Assembly (NCBI GenBank): GCA_938084745.1 | Contig: CALKEZ010000005.1 | Coordinates: 1-64,000 of the forward strand | DNA: 64,000 bases | Direction: 5' to 3' | Origin: an uncultured Gammaproteobacteria bacterium | GTDB taxonomy: Bacteria; Pseudomonadota; Gammaproteobacteria; Eutrophobiales; Eutrophobiaceae | Shown here: piece after piece, positions 32,566 through 43,119 of the stretch | Numbering within the stretch: position 1 is the stretch's first letter | Layout of the letters: the number at the start of each line of letters is the position of its first letter | The notes under the pieces: model-generated | What the model saw: the letters and a program-made list of their open reading frames with translations, nothing else | What the model was told of the DNA's origin: nothing | The model's database searches: none | Position numbers and translations under genes: made by a program

Positions 32566-33459
32566 CTAATCGAAATACCCTAACTGCTTCAATGCGTTTT
32601 CAGAATCAAACCAGTTTGTTTTGACCTTAACCCAGGTTTTCAGGTTAACTTTTTTGTCATATAGTTTTTCCAGTTCAAGTCTTGCTGCTTTCCCTACAGC
32701 TTTTAGAACTTTGCCCTCTTTGCCAATCACAATGGACTTTTGTCCTTTTTTCTCAACCCAGATGCAGGCATGAATATGAACAATGTTATTTTCTTCCTTG
32801 AACTCATCAATGGTGATCGATAAACGATACGGTAGTTCATCACTTAAACGTAAAATTAATTGTTCCCGCACAAACTCGGCGGCAAAAAAGCGTTCGTTCC
32901 GATCAGTGACCTGGTCTTCCGGAAAGTGTGGTGGCCCGACGGGTAACTCGCGGACAATTAAAGATTCCAAACCTTCAAGACCATCACCTTTAAGTGCTGA
33001 CACAGGAATGATCTCCTTAAAATCAATACGGTTTGAAATAGTATCAATATATGCCAACAACTGATTTTTATCAGAAACGGCATCTACTTTATTAATCACT
33101 AGAAATAATTTATCTGAGGCTACGTTTTTTAGAATGTCGATCACATTATCGTCAAGCTCATTCCATTTTAATGCATCAACAACAAATAAAATAATATCGA
33201 TATGCTCCAGAGAATGAGACACTTCTCTATTCATATGTCGATTCAATGCGAGTTTGGGTTGTTTTTGCAAGCCAGGGGTATCAATAAAAACAATTTGAGC
33301 TTCCGCTGAAGTCTTTATGCCTTGCAGGTTCCAGCGCGTAGTCTGGGGTTTTCTGGAGACAATACTTAGTTTCTGATCGACCAAATGATTTAGTAAGGTT
33401 GATTTACCAACATTAGGCCGTCCAATAATACTTACAAAACCTGTTCTGAATTTGCTCAT
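32566..33459 (-). CDS. era: GTPase Era
   Basis: 297 residues. GRPNVGKSTLLN (13-24) is G1, DTPGLQ G3 and NKVDAV G4, followed by a C-terminal KH domain (KSIVIGKEGKVLKAVGKAAR near 235-254). It binds the 3' end of 16S rRNA in small-subunit assembly. Its ATG overlaps the rnc stop as ATGA, so it is coupled to RNase III. Confidence 0.97.
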   Translation of the reverse strand: MSKFRTGFVSIIGRPNVGKSTLLNHLVDQKLSIVSRKPQTTRWNLQGIKTSAEAQIVFIDTPGLQKQPKLALNRHMNREVSHSLEHIDIILFVVDALKWNELDDNVIDILKNVASDKLFLVINKVDAVSDKNQLLAYIDTISNRIDFKEIIPVSALKGDGLEGLESLIVRELPVGPPHFPEDQVTDRNERFFAAEFVREQLILRLSDELPYRLSITIDEFKEENNIVHIHACIWVEKKGQKSIVIGKEGKVLKAVGKAARLELEKLYDKKVNLKTWVKVKTNWFDSENALKQLGYFD

Positions 33460-34118
33460 AAATTCCCGGATGCCAACATAGCGATCACTTTTTTTGCGAC
33501 GGCTTGTTCTGCTTTTCGTTTGCTTTTGCCTTTTGCGATAACCGCTTCATCAAATGAATCGATCTTGCATGAGACCGTGAACTCCGGTTCATGTGACGAA
33601 CCAACTTCAGAAATTATGGTGTATTCAGGAACATTTTGTTTTCGAGATTGCAGGTATTCCTGCAACTGAGTTTTCGCGTCTTTTTTAATATTGGCCGGAT
33701 CAATATTGTCGAGATGCGTTTTATATAAATCAAGTATAAAACCTCGGCATGTTTCAATATCAGAATCCAGAAAAACAGCACCGATGAGAGCTTCTACAGT
33801 ATTAGCCAAAATTGAATCCCGACGCCATCCACCACTTTTTAATTCGCCTGTGCCGAGTTTGATTTCATTCGACAGTTGCATCTCTCTGCCTATTTCAGCA
33901 AGCTTTTCCCCTTTAACCAGAGAAGCTCTTAACCTGGTCAATTCACCTTCAGATGCAATCGCAAACTTTTGATAAATGAAATCAGCAATGACAAACCCCA
34001 GAATTGCGTCACCTAAAAATTCGAGACGCTCATTATTCTTGTTTCCTATGCTCCTATGAGATAGTGCTTGCTCCAGAAGGTCTGTATTTTTGAACTTGTA
34101 ATTAATAAAATTACTTAT
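33456..34118 (-). CDS. rnc: ribonuclease III, apparent ATA start overlapping the upstream stop
   Basis: 220 residues from ATA at 34118 (E. coli: 226). Upstream of the first TTG (33941) the frame encodes DLLEQALSHRS and the catalytic NNERLEFLGDAILG, so the real start is further up. The frame is closed by TGA just before 34139. It then holds no ATG, GTG, TTG or CTG until a CTG inside the first helix (34075). The best start is ATA 34118: GGGAG (34132-34128) is 9 bases upstream, and ATA overlaps the preceding gene's TAA as ATAA. A C-terminal double-stranded-RNA-binding domain ends with GKSKRKAEQAVAKKVI. It processes rRNA precursors and cleaves double-stranded RNA. Confidence 0.93.
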   Translation of the reverse strand: MSNFINYKFKNTDLLEQALSHRSIGNKNNERLEFLGDAILGFVIADFIYQKFAIASEGELTRLRASLVKGEKLAEIGREMQLSNEIKLGTGELKSGGWRRDSILANTVEALIGAVFLDSDIETCRGFILDLYKTHLDNIDPANIKKDAKTQLQEYLQSRKQNVPEYTIISEVGSSHEPEFTVSCKIDSFDEAVIAKGKSKRKAEQAVAKKVIAMLASGNL

Positions 34119-34519
34119 TGTGGCGCGCTCCCGGTTAACTCAATGGTCTCGTCTACATCCATCATGATATATATATTCTTGAAGAGTTTGTTCGACGCTT
34201 GATATTTTACATTCAGATATTTTTTCTTGCCGTCTTTTGACTTTTGAACATTAACCAGTTCTTTCACCGTTTTATCGGTAAAACGTTCAACATTGTTGAG
34301 CTCGACATTCCTGAGGAATATTTTTCTCACATCTTTAGTTGTTTGTCTAAGCTGTGGGTCTGCACTAGCTACCGAGTTCATCCCGCTTGTAACTGCAAAA
34401 TACTCGTTATACAGCGGAAATGCGGTCAAACCGAATAAGACAAAACACGCCAACATACCCAACATGATAAATATGCCCAGCGCCGTCATGCCTCCTTGCC
34501 GTTTTGATATGTGTTTCAT
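34115..34519 (-). CDS. DUF4845 membrane protein
   Basis: 134 residues from the ATG at 34519, which has a perfect AGGAGG 4 bases upstream; the longer frame from 34564 would overlap lepB. N-terminal MKHISKRQGGMTALG, then one membrane helix (about 14-34), followed by a pilin-like periplasmic domain. The family is regularly found between lepB and rnc in gammaproteobacteria. Its function is unknown. Its TAA stop supplies two bases of the rnc ATA start. Confidence 0.88.
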   Translation of the reverse strand: MKHISKRQGGMTALGIFIMLGMLACFVLFGLTAFPLYNEYFAVTSGMNSVASADPQLRQTTKDVRKIFLRNVELNNVERFTDKTVKELVNVQKSKDGKKKYLNVKYQASNKLFKNIYIMMDVDETIELTGSAPQ

Positions 34520-34544
34520 AATGCCTCCTGATATTAATTCTAAT

Positions 34545-35363
34545 TTATTTGAGTATTGTACCAATTCGATGAAAATCTACACCACCATTCTTGCTATCCC
34601 AGTTCATCCATATCATGAAAGCACGTCCAACGAGATTCTCATCCGGCACAAACCCCCAAAATCGACTGTCTTTACTGTTATCTCTATTATCTCCCAACAC
34701 AAAATAATGACCTTCAGGAACTCTGACTTCAAGTTCCTGTGATGTCCTGTTTGGAGAGACCAGTATCTCATGTGCAACATCGCCCAAATTTTCAACCCTT
34801 AATGAGGCACCGTCCATCATCATACCTGATCCATGTGCATTATAACGCCCATTCAGTATCTGCGTAACCGATATATCATTGATATATAGCGTTTTATTAT
34901 TATAGGAAATCTTGTCCCCGGGCAAACCGACAACACGTTTTATAAACGGAATACTGGGATCTTCAGGATAACGAAACACCACAATATCACCTCTTGCCGG
35001 GGTTTTATTGTCTATTATTTTGCTATTCAACACTGGCAAGCGAATACCATAATCAAATTTATTAACTAAAATAAAATCGCCAATCAACAGTGTTGGCATC
35101 ATAGAACCTGATGGGATTTTAAACGGTTCAAAAATAAACGAGCGAAGAATCAGCACAATAAAAAATATAGGGAAGAATGATTTAGCATATTCAACAATTA
35201 ATGGTAACTTCAGTTGCTCCTTATGCTTACTGTCATTTTTATCTTCTGTAGTGACTTCACGATTCTTTGAGCGAATTGGTGCGAACACAAGACTATCAAC
35301 CAGCCAAATAATACCGCTGGCGAATGTTAAAATAACCAATAACGCTGAAAAATCAAAATTCAT
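34545..35363 (-). CDS. lepB: signal peptidase I
   Basis: 272 residues with two N-terminal membrane helices (about 5-25 and 55-75). The nucleophile Ser is in [14 protein letters not shown] (about 88-101), the Lys base in [11 protein letters not shown] (about 144-154), and [16 protein letters not shown] (about 220-235) is the final conserved box. It removes leader peptides from exported proteins. It overlaps lepA by 4 bases (ATGA). Confidence 0.97.
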   Translation of the reverse strand: MNFDFSALLVILTFASGIIWLVDSLVFAPIRSKNREVTTEDKNDSKHKEQLKLPLIVEYAKSFFPIFFIVLILRSFIFEPFKIPSGSMMPTLLIGDFILVNKFDYGIRLPVLNSKIIDNKTPARGDIVVFRYPEDPSIPFIKRVVGLPGDKISYNNKTLYINDISVTQILNGRYNAHGSGMMMDGASLRVENLGDVAHEILVSPNRTSQELEVRVPEGHYFVLGDNRDNSKDSRFWGFVPDENLVGRAFMIWMNWDSKNGGVDFHRIGTILK

Positions 35364-37156
35364 TTATCTTTTCCTACATGAAGAATAGCCATAAAGGCGG
35401 ACTGCGGTATTTCAACAGAACCAAATTGTTTCATACGTTTTTTCCCGGCTTTTTGTTTTTCAAGTAATTTACGTTTACGTGATATATCACCACCATAACA
35501 TTTAGCGGTTACATTTTTTCTCATCGCCTTGACAGTTTGTCGCGCCAGAACTTTTGAGCCTATAGCCGCTTGAATTGCTACTTCATACATTTGACGAGGA
35601 ATAAATTCTTTCATTTTTTCAGTCAACTCACGTCCTCTTGTGACTGCTAAATCCTGATGCACAATACATGAAAGCGCATCGACACGTTCGTTATTGATAA
35701 GAATATCCAGTTTGACCAGTTTCGCTGCTTCAAAACGATTGAATGTATAATCAAATGAGGCAAAACCTCTGCTGACTGACTTTAAGCGATCGAAAAAATC
35801 CAGCACGACTTCACTCATTGGTATCTCAAATGACAGCGCAATCTGCTTGCCTAGATATTGTAACTTCTTCTGAACACCACGCTTCTCTATACATAAGGAC
35901 ATTACATTACCAAGGTAATCCTGGGGAACAAGAATATCTGCAGTAATTATAGGTTCCCGGATTTCCAATATTTTATTGGGTGGTGGTAGTTTTGTCGGAT
36001 TATCTATGCTGATAACTTCATTATTAGTGGTGAGTACTTCATAGATAACCGTTGGTGCTGATATTATTAGCTCAAGATCGTATTCTCTTTCCAGTCGTTC
36101 CTGAATGATTTCCATATGCAACATTCCGAGAAAACCACATCGAAAACCAAAGCCAAGCGCCTGAGATGTCTCCGGTTCATAATGCAGTGCGGCATCATTC
36201 AGCCTGAGCTTCCCCAACGCTTCCCGAAAGGATTCATAATCAGAGGAATCTATTGGAAACAGGCCGGAGAACACACGTGGTTTAATCGTTTGAAACCCGG
36301 GTAATGCGGTTATTGATGGCGCTTCGGTCATGGTTATCGTATCGCCAACAGGAGCACCGTCTATCTCCTTAATGCCGGCAACAACATAACCTACCTCGCC
36401 CGTATTAAGTACATTTTTGGGTGTCCGTTTGGGGTTGAATATGCCGACTTGATCAACCAGAAAATCCCTGCCCGTGGACATAATTTTGATCTTCTTGCCA
36501 ACAGATAGTTGACCGTCAACAATTCTGACCAGCGACACTACTCCCAGATAATTATCGAACCAGGAGTCAATTATCAATGCTTTCAGCGGACCTGTAGTAT
36601 TGCCGCGCGGTGCAGGTATCTTCTTCACTAATTCTTCTAATAGATCTTTTACACCCAGACCCGTTTTAGCGCTAACACGTAATGCTTCATGAGCATCTAT
36701 GCCGATAATTTCTTCGATTTCATTGATAACACGCTCCGGTTCAGCAGAGGGCAAATCAATTTTGTTTAAGACCGGTAATACTTCAACATCATTATTTATT
36801 GCAGTCAGGCAATTGGCAACACTCTGTGCCTCAACACCCTGCGCAGCATCAACCACAAGCAAAGCGCCTTCGCATGCAGCAAGAGAGCGTGACACCTCAT
36901 AACTGAAATCAACATGTCCCGGGGTGTCGATGATATTCAGTTGATAACGTTCACCATCATTAGCATCATAGTAAAGCGTAACGCTTTGAGCTTTTATGGT
37001 AATTCCTCGTTCTCGCTCGATATCCATAGAATCGAGCACTTGTGCTGACATCTCGCGTTCAGTTAAAGCCCCGCATATCTGTATAAAACGATCAGCTAGC
37101 GTCGATTTACCATGGTCAATATGAGCAATGATAGAGAAATTACGTATGTGCTGCAT
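35360..37156 (-). CDS. lepA: elongation factor 4 (LepA)
   Basis: 598 residues, the usual LepA length. G1 is [15 protein letters not shown] (about 9-23), [17 protein letters not shown]3 and [12 protein letters not shown]4. The LepA-specific C-terminal domain has [16 protein letters not shown] (about 562-577). It acts on ribosome initiation and back-translocation. It starts 113 bases after the glutaredoxin-like gene, the longest gap in this operon, so an internal promoter is possible. Confidence 0.98.
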   Translation of the reverse strand: MQHIRNFSIIAHIDHGKSTLADRFIQICGALTEREMSAQVLDSMDIERERGITIKAQSVTLYYDANDGERYQLNIIDTPGHVDFSYEVSRSLAACEGALLVVDAAQGVEAQSVANCLTAINNDVEVLPVLNKIDLPSAEPERVINEIEEIIGIDAHEALRVSAKTGLGVKDLLEELVKKIPAPRGNTTGPLKALIIDSWFDNYLGVVSLVRIVDGQLSVGKKIKIMSTGRDFLVDQVGIFNPKRTPKNVLNTGEVGYVVAGIKEIDGAPVGDTITMTEAPSITALPGFQTIKPRVFSGLFPIDSSDYESFREALGKLRLNDAALHYEPETSQALGFGFRCGFLGMLHMEIIQERLEREYDLELIISAPTVIYEVLTTNNEVISIDNPTKLPPPNKILEIREPIITADILVPQDYLGNVMSLCIEKRGVQKKLQYLGKQIALSFEIPMSEVVLDFFDRLKSVSRGFASFDYTFNRFEAAKLVKLDILINNERVDALSCIVHQDLAVTRGRELTEKMKEFIPRQMYEVAIQAAIGSKVLARQTVKAMRKNVTAKCYGGDISRKRKLLEKQKAGKKRMKQFGSVEIPQSAFMAILHVGKDK

Positions 37157-37269
37157 GGATAGTGTTACTTATGGTGTAGTTAGGAATGGGTTTCTGCAAA
37201 AGCGGCGATTCTATACGATCTTTTACAGACCATAAATGAAATATAGAAAAATATATCAGAAATCCAGGT

Positions 37270-37527
37270 TCAGGATTTCTCTTTAAAGAAGTTTAGTAAC
37301 GCTCCCTCATCAAGATGATACTCACAAATTTCGGTATCTCCGGCCATCAATAGTGGAATACGTGCCGCAAAACGATCTGTTAAGACTTTATCCTGATCAA
37401 TATCAATCAATTCCACTTTGAAATTAAGTCGACGTTGCCAGACCTCCAAGCCCTTGAGCATGTCATGACATAAACAACAATTTTCTCTGGTATAGATGAA
37501 CAATACACGTTTATCAGTATTACTCAT
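37270..37527 (-). CDS. glutaredoxin-like protein (DUF836 type)
   Basis: 85 residues in a minimal thioredoxin fold. YTRENCCLCHDML (12-24) contains the redox pair C-x2-C, and RIPLLMAG (about 57-64) the cis-proline. It reduces disulfides or serves as a periplasm-facing redox helper; the partner is unknown. It overlaps the mucD stop region by 8 bases and lies upstream of lepA, so it belongs to the sigma-E operon. In pseudomonads a similar small gene occupies the same place. Confidence 0.87.
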   Translation of the reverse strand: MSNTDKRVLFIYTRENCCLCHDMLKGLEVWQRRLNFKVELIDIDQDKVLTDRFAARIPLLMAGDTEICEYHLDEGALLNFFKEKS

Positions 37528-38938
37528 CTAACTTAAGTGCGAGAAAGATTGGTCCACCACGACGCTGAATTAGCACAGGAATGGAACGTCCCTTTGGCAA
37601 GTCTTTAATCAACCCCGCAAAATGAGAGGCATTTTTAACTTTTATATTATTCAAAAGCAGTATGACGTCACCCTGGCGTATCCCGGCCTTTTGAGCGGGC
37701 CCCGGGCCTATTTTCTCTACAAGCACACCATGATCTTCAAGATCGAGTTCTTTTTTCTGTTCTTTGGTTAAATCTTTGGCGATGACATTCAATGAATTTT
37801 CATCAGGCTCTAATACTTCATTAGTGCTCTTGGCGATAACCTCATCATCGGTTGGTAATTCAGAAATTTTAATCTGTATCGTCTTACGTTTTGCACGGCG
37901 GATAATCTCAACGGGAACAATGCTATCGACTGGCGTAGATCCAACCAATGGGGGTAAGTCAGAGGAAAAACTCACTTTCTTATCATCAAACTTGACTATT
38001 ATGTCACCCACTTCTATGCCCGCTTTTTCTGCAGGACCGCCAGGTAAAACCTTTGCAATCAATGCCCCGTGTGGATGATCCATATCGAATGATTCGGCTA
38101 GTTCACGTGTGACATCCTGGATTAATACACCGAGCCAACCGCGGCTAACACGACCTTTGTTCCTTAATTGTTTGTAAACATTTTCAACTACATTCACAGG
38201 TACGGCAAAAGACAGACCCATGAAGCCACCGGTCCTGCTGTATATCTGTGAATTGACACCAATAACTTCTCCATCCAGATTAAATAATGGGCCACCGGAA
38301 TTACCGGGGTTAATCGCGACATCTGTTTGTATAAACGGCACGTAATTTTCATTAGGTAAGCTACGACCAATGGCGCTGATGATGCCAGCTGTGACTGACG
38401 CATCAAAGCCGAATGGTGAGCCTATTGCTAACACCCACTCACCGACATTAAGTTTTGATGAATCGCCCAGTTTCAATACGGGCAGATCAGTCCCATCTAC
38501 TTTTAACACGGCGATATCACTTCGCTCGTCACTACCGATTAATTCAGCGACAAATTCACGACGGTCATTAAGTCTGACAATAATTTCTTCGGCATCTTTT
38601 ACTACATGATGATTAGTAATCACATAACCATCATCAGAAATAATAAAACCCGAACCTAGAGAGGAGCGTTCCTGCGATGGCCCCTGCCCTTCAGGCGCTT
38701 CATTAAAATACTTTTTAAAGAACTCATAGAATGGGCTGTCTTCCGGGATATCAGGCAGATTGTATCCGGGCGGCAAGCCTCCAATACGTGTGCTTTTGGC
38801 ACTGGTACTAATATTTACTACCGCAGCGGCATTTTTATTAACTAGCTCGGTAAAATCGGGTAATGCCCGAGCCTGAATAAGACTGGCGTGTGCAAGAAAA
38901 AATAAACTAAAAGCAGCTAGAAAGAATTTTTGATACAT
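37520..38938 (-). CDS. mucD: DegP/MucD-type periplasmic serine protease
   Basis: 472 residues from the ATG at 38938, chosen because it gives a signal peptide (MYQKFFLAAFSLFFLAHASLIQA) and has GGAAA-like spacing upstream. The catalytic triad is H111 (VITNHHVV), D141 (SDIAVLKV) and S214 (NPGNSGGP). Two PDZ domains follow (about 258-345 and 385-470). It degrades misfolded envelope proteins and so restrains sigma-E signalling. The gene order rpoE-rseA-rseB-mucD is the classic AlgU regulon cluster. Confidence 0.95.
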   Translation of the reverse strand: MYQKFFLAAFSLFFLAHASLIQARALPDFTELVNKNAAAVVNISTSAKSTRIGGLPPGYNLPDIPEDSPFYEFFKKYFNEAPEGQGPSQERSSLGSGFIISDDGYVITNHHVVKDAEEIIVRLNDRREFVAELIGSDERSDIAVLKVDGTDLPVLKLGDSSKLNVGEWVLAIGSPFGFDASVTAGIISAIGRSLPNENYVPFIQTDVAINPGNSGGPLFNLDGEVIGVNSQIYSRTGGFMGLSFAVPVNVVENVYKQLRNKGRVSRGWLGVLIQDVTRELAESFDMDHPHGALIAKVLPGGPAEKAGIEVGDIIVKFDDKKVSFSSDLPPLVGSTPVDSIVPVEIIRRAKRKTIQIKISELPTDDEVIAKSTNEVLEPDENSLNVIAKDLTKEQKKELDLEDHGVLVEKIGPGPAQKAGIRQGDVILLLNNIKVKNASHFAGLIKDLPKGRSIPVLIQRRGGPIFLALKLDE

Positions 38939-39017
38939 TATTTTCCAATTTCCATTATGGTCGTTATGTAAGTCACTTCTATGAAAATATATGAGCAAAT
39001 TAAGGTTTATACATTAT

Positions 39018-39995
39018 TTAATGGTTGGACTTTACTGAGTCCACCATCAATTTAACAGTTGTCTTGGGCACTTCACCAACAGCAGTAATTTGATAACCAT
39101 TTATGTAAACGGCATAGGTATTGACACCGCCAAAACTCAATGGCCCGGCGGTTGTTTTAGGTAATTCGTTTAACTTTTCGACGTAGACAGACACCATCGC
39201 AAGACCATCTGTATATACCAGATGTTCTACTGGCATCCGACTTGATGACAGAGGTTCTTTTAAGTGCTCACTCATGGTGAATCCTCCTGGCGCCCAGGTA
39301 ACTGTCCATTGCTTGTTACTTTCCCTCTTCTCTTCAATCAAATCTTTCCCATTCTGGTACCAGACAAAGTCTTCACCTGTCACTGAGGGTTTCAGAAGAT
39401 CATCATCAATATCATCAAGCACGTTTAATTGTGCGAACATGATTTGTTCAAGGGTCACTCCTAACTGATTTTTAAGTTCGGACTTAAGTAATAGTTTAGA
39501 TTTCTTATCAATCCATAACTGGTAACCATAACGGTATTTATCAACTGGTCGGATATTAATAATCCATGCATCCAGACCTGCTACACGATCTTCACCGACA
39601 AGTTCAAAAACATAAAACTCTGAAATCGATTTAATAGGACTAGGTAGATAAGTTGAAATTAATTTACCAACACGACTTTTTTCAACTACGACGGCTTTAC
39701 TCTCAGGAAAAAAACACCTGACTTGATCTTTATCCCGGATAACCTCTCTGGCATGACCGGTTAACGAAACTAAACGTTCACGTGGGCCGTCGGGTCCTGC
39801 TTTATGGATGATACGCATAGTATCAATCTGTTTATCCAATCGATAAAGAAAAACGCCATCGTAATTCAGATCACGGCTCGCCTTTGACATTTCATCAATT
39901 AAAACCTGAGGATCGGGCACAGAATCTTCCGCATAGGCACTGGAAAAAGGCCCTGATATAAGGCTTAAAAAAATGAAGAATAATTGATGTTTCAA
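39018..39995 (-). CDS. rseB: sigma-E regulatory protein RseB/MucB
   Basis: 325 residues with a signal peptide (about 1-22, ending AYAE). The MucB/RseB N-terminal LolA-like domain carries LIDEMSKASRDLNYDGVFLYR, seen at 32-51, and the C-terminal domain ends with GVNTYAVYINGYQITAVGE. It binds the periplasmic part of RseA and protects it from cleavage until lipid or lipopolysaccharide signals arrive. It starts 6 bases after rseA. Confidence 0.94.
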   Translation of the reverse strand: MKHQLFFIFLSLISGPFSSAYAEDSVPDPQVLIDEMSKASRDLNYDGVFLYRLDKQIDTMRIIHKAGPDGPRERLVSLTGHAREVIRDKDQVRCFFPESKAVVVEKSRVGKLISTYLPSPIKSISEFYVFELVGEDRVAGLDAWIINIRPVDKYRYGYQLWIDKKSKLLLKSELKNQLGVTLEQIMFAQLNVLDDIDDDLLKPSVTGEDFVWYQNGKDLIEEKRESNKQWTVTWAPGGFTMSEHLKEPLSSSRMPVEHLVYTDGLAMVSVYVEKLNELPKTTAGPLSFGGVNTYAVYINGYQITAVGEVPKTTVKLMVDSVKSNH

Positions 39996-40001
39996 CTAGA
40001 G

Positions 40002-40589
40002 TTATTCCTGCGATTCAATCGTAACAAGTCTCACATAAGGTAAAATTCCATTCATGCTGCCACCATTGCTGCGGAACTCATTGTGGTTCATCAAGTAATT
40101 ATTCAAGCGCTGATTCGCCAGCGTTTCGGGGGTATCAGACTGTCTGACAGATGCCGGTAACACTTGTGCATTTGGGAAGCTAAATGATTGAGGCTGAGGC
40201 ACAACAGAATTGACTGAACTGACAGCTGCAATAGCAGGTGCATTGGAAACAGAATTTGTTTCATTACTGCGCTGCACACTAAACACAGCAACCATAGCAA
40301 CAGAGGCGGCGATGGCAAACCCGGCAATCGGTTTCAAATTGAACGTTTTCGTTTTAGTTGGAGCTAAAATCGTAGGTTCATCACGAAGTGACTCGCTGAC
40401 ACGAGCAGAGACCTGGCTCGAAATGCTTGCTGGCAGATTACCGCGCAGGCAATCACCGATCAAATGATAACGCGACCAGGTGTCTTTCATTTCAGGGGTG
40501 TTTATTAGCGCATCCAGTGTTTTTGTATTGTCACCTTCAAGTTCGTCATCAATTAATGCCGAAATTTTTTCATTATTGAATTCACTCAT
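40002..40589 (-). CDS. rseA: anti-sigma-E factor RseA/MucA
   Basis: 195 residues. The cytoplasmic anti-sigma domain starts NEKISALIDDELEGDN (about 6-21) with WSRYHLIGDCLRG (about 38-50), the RseA_N signature. One membrane helix lies near 88-104. The periplasmic tail has NQRLNNYLMNHNEF, the block that contacts RseB. It binds and inactivates sigma-E at the inner membrane and is destroyed stepwise by DegS- and RseP-type proteases, which are not in this window. Confidence 0.94.
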   Translation of the reverse strand: MSEFNNEKISALIDDELEGDNTKTLDALINTPEMKDTWSRYHLIGDCLRGNLPASISSQVSARVSESLRDEPTILAPTKTKTFNLKPIAGFAIAASVAMVAVFSVQRSNETNSVSNAPAIAAVSSVNSVVPQPQSFSFPNAQVLPASVRQSDTPETLANQRLNNYLMNHNEFRSNGGSMNGILPYVRLVTIESQE

Positions 40590-40607
40590 AATATTTGGCC
40601 TATAATC

Positions 40608-41186
40608 TTAATTTTGCAGTAATGGACTCATTTCACTATCGATTGCTTCACGCGCCCGGAATATTCTGGAACGAACTGTTCCTATAGGACATTCCATAAC
40701 ACTCGCAATTTCTTCATAACTCAAGCCTTCAACTTCTCTTAGCATAATTGCTGTTTTTAAATCCTCAGGCAAAGCATCTATCGCTTTCAAGACTGTCGCC
40801 TGTAACTCATCTTTTAACAACAAATTTTCGGGCGTCGCTTGTTCTGTTAGAGCAGCGTTACCTTCAATTTGTTCAATCTCGGACACATCATAATCACTTT
40901 CTCGGGGCCTTCGATTTTGTACAGCAAGATGGTTTTTTGCTGTGTTAACGGCAATTCGATAAAGCCAGGTATAAAATGCACTGTCGCCACGAAAATTAGG
41001 TAATGCTCTATAAGCTTTAATGAATGCTTCTTGTGTGACATCTAAAGCATCACTATGGTTCCTCACAAAACGAGATACAAGATTAATAATACGTTGTTGA
41101 TATTTAAGCACGAGCAGATCATAGGCCGCTTTTTCACCCAACTTGACGCGTTCGATTAGCTGCTTATCTGTTACTTTATTGGCCAT
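40608..41186 (-). CDS. rpoE: RNA polymerase sigma factor RpoE/AlgU
   Basis: 192 residues from the ATG at 41186. This start is favoured over the ATG at 41195 because GAGG lies 9 bases before it but abuts the other. Region 2 is FVRNHSDALDVTQEAFIKAYRALPNFRGDSAFYTWLYRIA (about 42-81, read as FVRNHSDALDVTQEAF and YTWLYRIAVNTAKN). Region 4 ends LSYEEIASVMECPIGTVRSRI. It directs transcription of envelope-stress genes. I did not find a GAACTT/TCTGA autoregulatory promoter in the 140-base divergent spacer with nadB. Confidence 0.96.
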   Translation of the reverse strand: MANKVTDKQLIERVKLGEKAAYDLLVLKYQQRIINLVSRFVRNHSDALDVTQEAFIKAYRALPNFRGDSAFYTWLYRIAVNTAKNHLAVQNRRPRESDYDVSEIEQIEGNAALTEQATPENLLLKDELQATVLKAIDALPEDLKTAIMLREVEGLSYEEIASVMECPIGTVRSRIFRAREAIDSEMSPLLQN

Positions 41187-41326
41187 AAGGCCCATCCTCT
41201 TGTGCTATTATTTTGCGCAATGTGTATAAATTAAATTAATTGATTTTATGCACATATCTAACAAATTAGATTAGTATCTACAATCAATGGCTTAGATAAA
41301 AAAAGGGCAATACTACCTTAAGTAAG

Positions 41327-42958
41327 ATGCATGACCAACAACAACATGATGTATTAATCATTGGCAGTGGCGCTGCAGGACTCAGTTTGGCCCTAAAACT
41401 CGCCGATGAGGCAAATGTAGCTGTTTTATCGAAAGAAGCCTTGACTGAGGGTGCCACCTTATATGCCCAAGGTGGCGTTTCTGCCGTGCTTGATGAACAC
41501 GACTCAATAGAATCGCATGTTCAAGACACACTAATCGCCGGCTCAGGCTTATGCGATCCGGAGATAGTGCGTTTTGTGGTAGAGCGTGCCTATAAAAGTA
41601 TTGATTGGCTGGTTGAACTTGGTGTTGATTTCACGCGTTCAGATGCCGCTGCCGGCACTAACTCACCGTTCCACCTTCATAAAGAAGGCGGGCATAGTCA
41701 TCGGCGTATCATTCATGCCGCTGATGCAACCGGCAAAGCAATCGAAACCACGCTCGAATCACGTGTGCGTCAGCACCCGAATATTCATTTATATGAACAT
41801 CATATCGCGGTCGATTTGATTACCACTAATAAGCTAGCAAAACCTGGCAACCGCTGCCTTGGTGCTTATGTGCTTGATATTAACAGCAATAAGGTCATGG
41901 TGTTTGGTGCCAAAAACGTCGTATTAGCCAGTGGTGGCGCCGGTAAAGTCTATTTATATACCAGCAACCCGGACAGCTGTACAGGTGATGGGATCGCCAT
42001 GGCCTGGCGTGCCGGCTGTCGAATTGCCAATATGGAATTTATTCAATTCCATCCAACCTGTCTTTATCATCCGATGGCAAAATCATTCCTTATCTCCGAA
42101 GCTTTAAGAGGTGAAGGTGCAAAGCTAATCCTTGAGGATGGTGAGCGTTTTATGCATCGCTACGATCAACGTGCGGAATTAGCACCAAGAGATGTGGTTG
42201 CGCGGGCGATAGATTATGAAATGAAACGTTTGGGCCATGATTGTGTTTATCTCGATATCACGCACAAGTCGAAAGATTTTATCGATACACATTTCCCAAC
42301 TATCAATAAACGTTGCCTTGACCTGGGTATTGATATGTCAAAACAGCCAATACCTGTTGTACCCGCTGCTCATTATACCTGTGGCGGCGTAATGATAGAT
42401 AAAGACGGACAAACTGACATAACCGGTTTATTTGCAATTGGAGAAGTCAGTTGCTCCGGACTGCACGGCGCAAACCGTATGGCCAGCAATTCTCTTTTAG
42501 AATGTGTCGTGTTCGCACATTCCGCTTCCAAGGCAATACGGCAATCTTTGTCCGCCATAAAAATGCCGGGCAAGCTTCCCCATTGGGATGAAAGCCGTGT
42601 TACCGATTCCGATGAGGAAGTCGTGGTTAGTCACAACTGGGACGAAATACGACGTTTTATGTGGGATTATGTTGGTATTGTCAGAACCACGAAAAGACTG
42701 CAACGAGCGCAACATCGAATCGCCTTATTAAAGTCGGAAATCACTGATTATTATGGGAATTTCAGAATAAGCAAAGACTTGGTAGAGCTGCGCAATTTAG
42801 CTGTTGTGGCGGAATTAATTATCCAATCAGCACTGCAAAGAAAAGAAAGCAGAGGCCTACATTACACAACAGACTACCCCGCCGCAAAAACTACCGATAA
42901 AGCCGCTAATACTATAATTAAATTAACGACAACGACCGACAATCATGTTGCCGCTTGA
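41327..42958 (+). CDS. nadB: L-aspartate oxidase
   Basis: 543 residues. The FAD motif [11 protein letters not shown] is at 13-23. [11 protein letters not shown] (about 45-55), [18 protein letters not shown] and a [16 protein letters not shown] block are characteristic of NadB. A helical C-terminal domain completes it. It oxidises aspartate to iminoaspartate, the first step of NAD synthesis. nadB divergent from rpoE is the usual gammaproteobacterial arrangement. Confidence 0.97.
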   Translation: MHDQQQHDVLIIGSGAAGLSLALKLADEANVAVLSKEALTEGATLYAQGGVSAVLDEHDSIESHVQDTLIAGSGLCDPEIVRFVVERAYKSIDWLVELGVDFTRSDAAAGTNSPFHLHKEGGHSHRRIIHAADATGKAIETTLESRVRQHPNIHLYEHHIAVDLITTNKLAKPGNRCLGAYVLDINSNKVMVFGAKNVVLASGGAGKVYLYTSNPDSCTGDGIAMAWRAGCRIANMEFIQFHPTCLYHPMAKSFLISEALRGEGAKLILEDGERFMHRYDQRAELAPRDVVARAIDYEMKRLGHDCVYLDITHKSKDFIDTHFPTINKRCLDLGIDMSKQPIPVVPAAHYTCGGVMIDKDGQTDITGLFAIGEVSCSGLHGANRMASNSLLECVVFAHSASKAIRQSLSAIKMPGKLPHWDESRVTDSDEEVVVSHNWDEIRRFMWDYVGIVRTTKRLQRAQHRIALLKSEITDYYGNFRISKDLVELRNLAVVAELIIQSALQRKESRGLHYTTDYPAAKTTDKAANTIIKLTTTTDNHVAA

Positions 42959-43119
42959 AATATAACCAACAATGTCAATGAATTATAGTTTATCTGGTGA
43001 TAAAATAAGCGGAACGCTAACAACATCCTATTTTGACATCACATTAAACGAGGACCATTGGCATTTCTTTTGCGTTCATAGATGGTAATTTAATAACCAA
43101 ATGAATACATAAAATTACG

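Noticed and set aside
33941..33941. TTG at 33941 as the rnc start
   Set aside because: It would remove the catalytic ERLEFLGD motif, which is intact upstream in the same frame.
41187..41326. Sigma-E autoregulatory promoter upstream of rpoE
   Set aside because: I searched the spacer for GAACTT with a TCTGA/TCAAA partner and found no acceptable pair.
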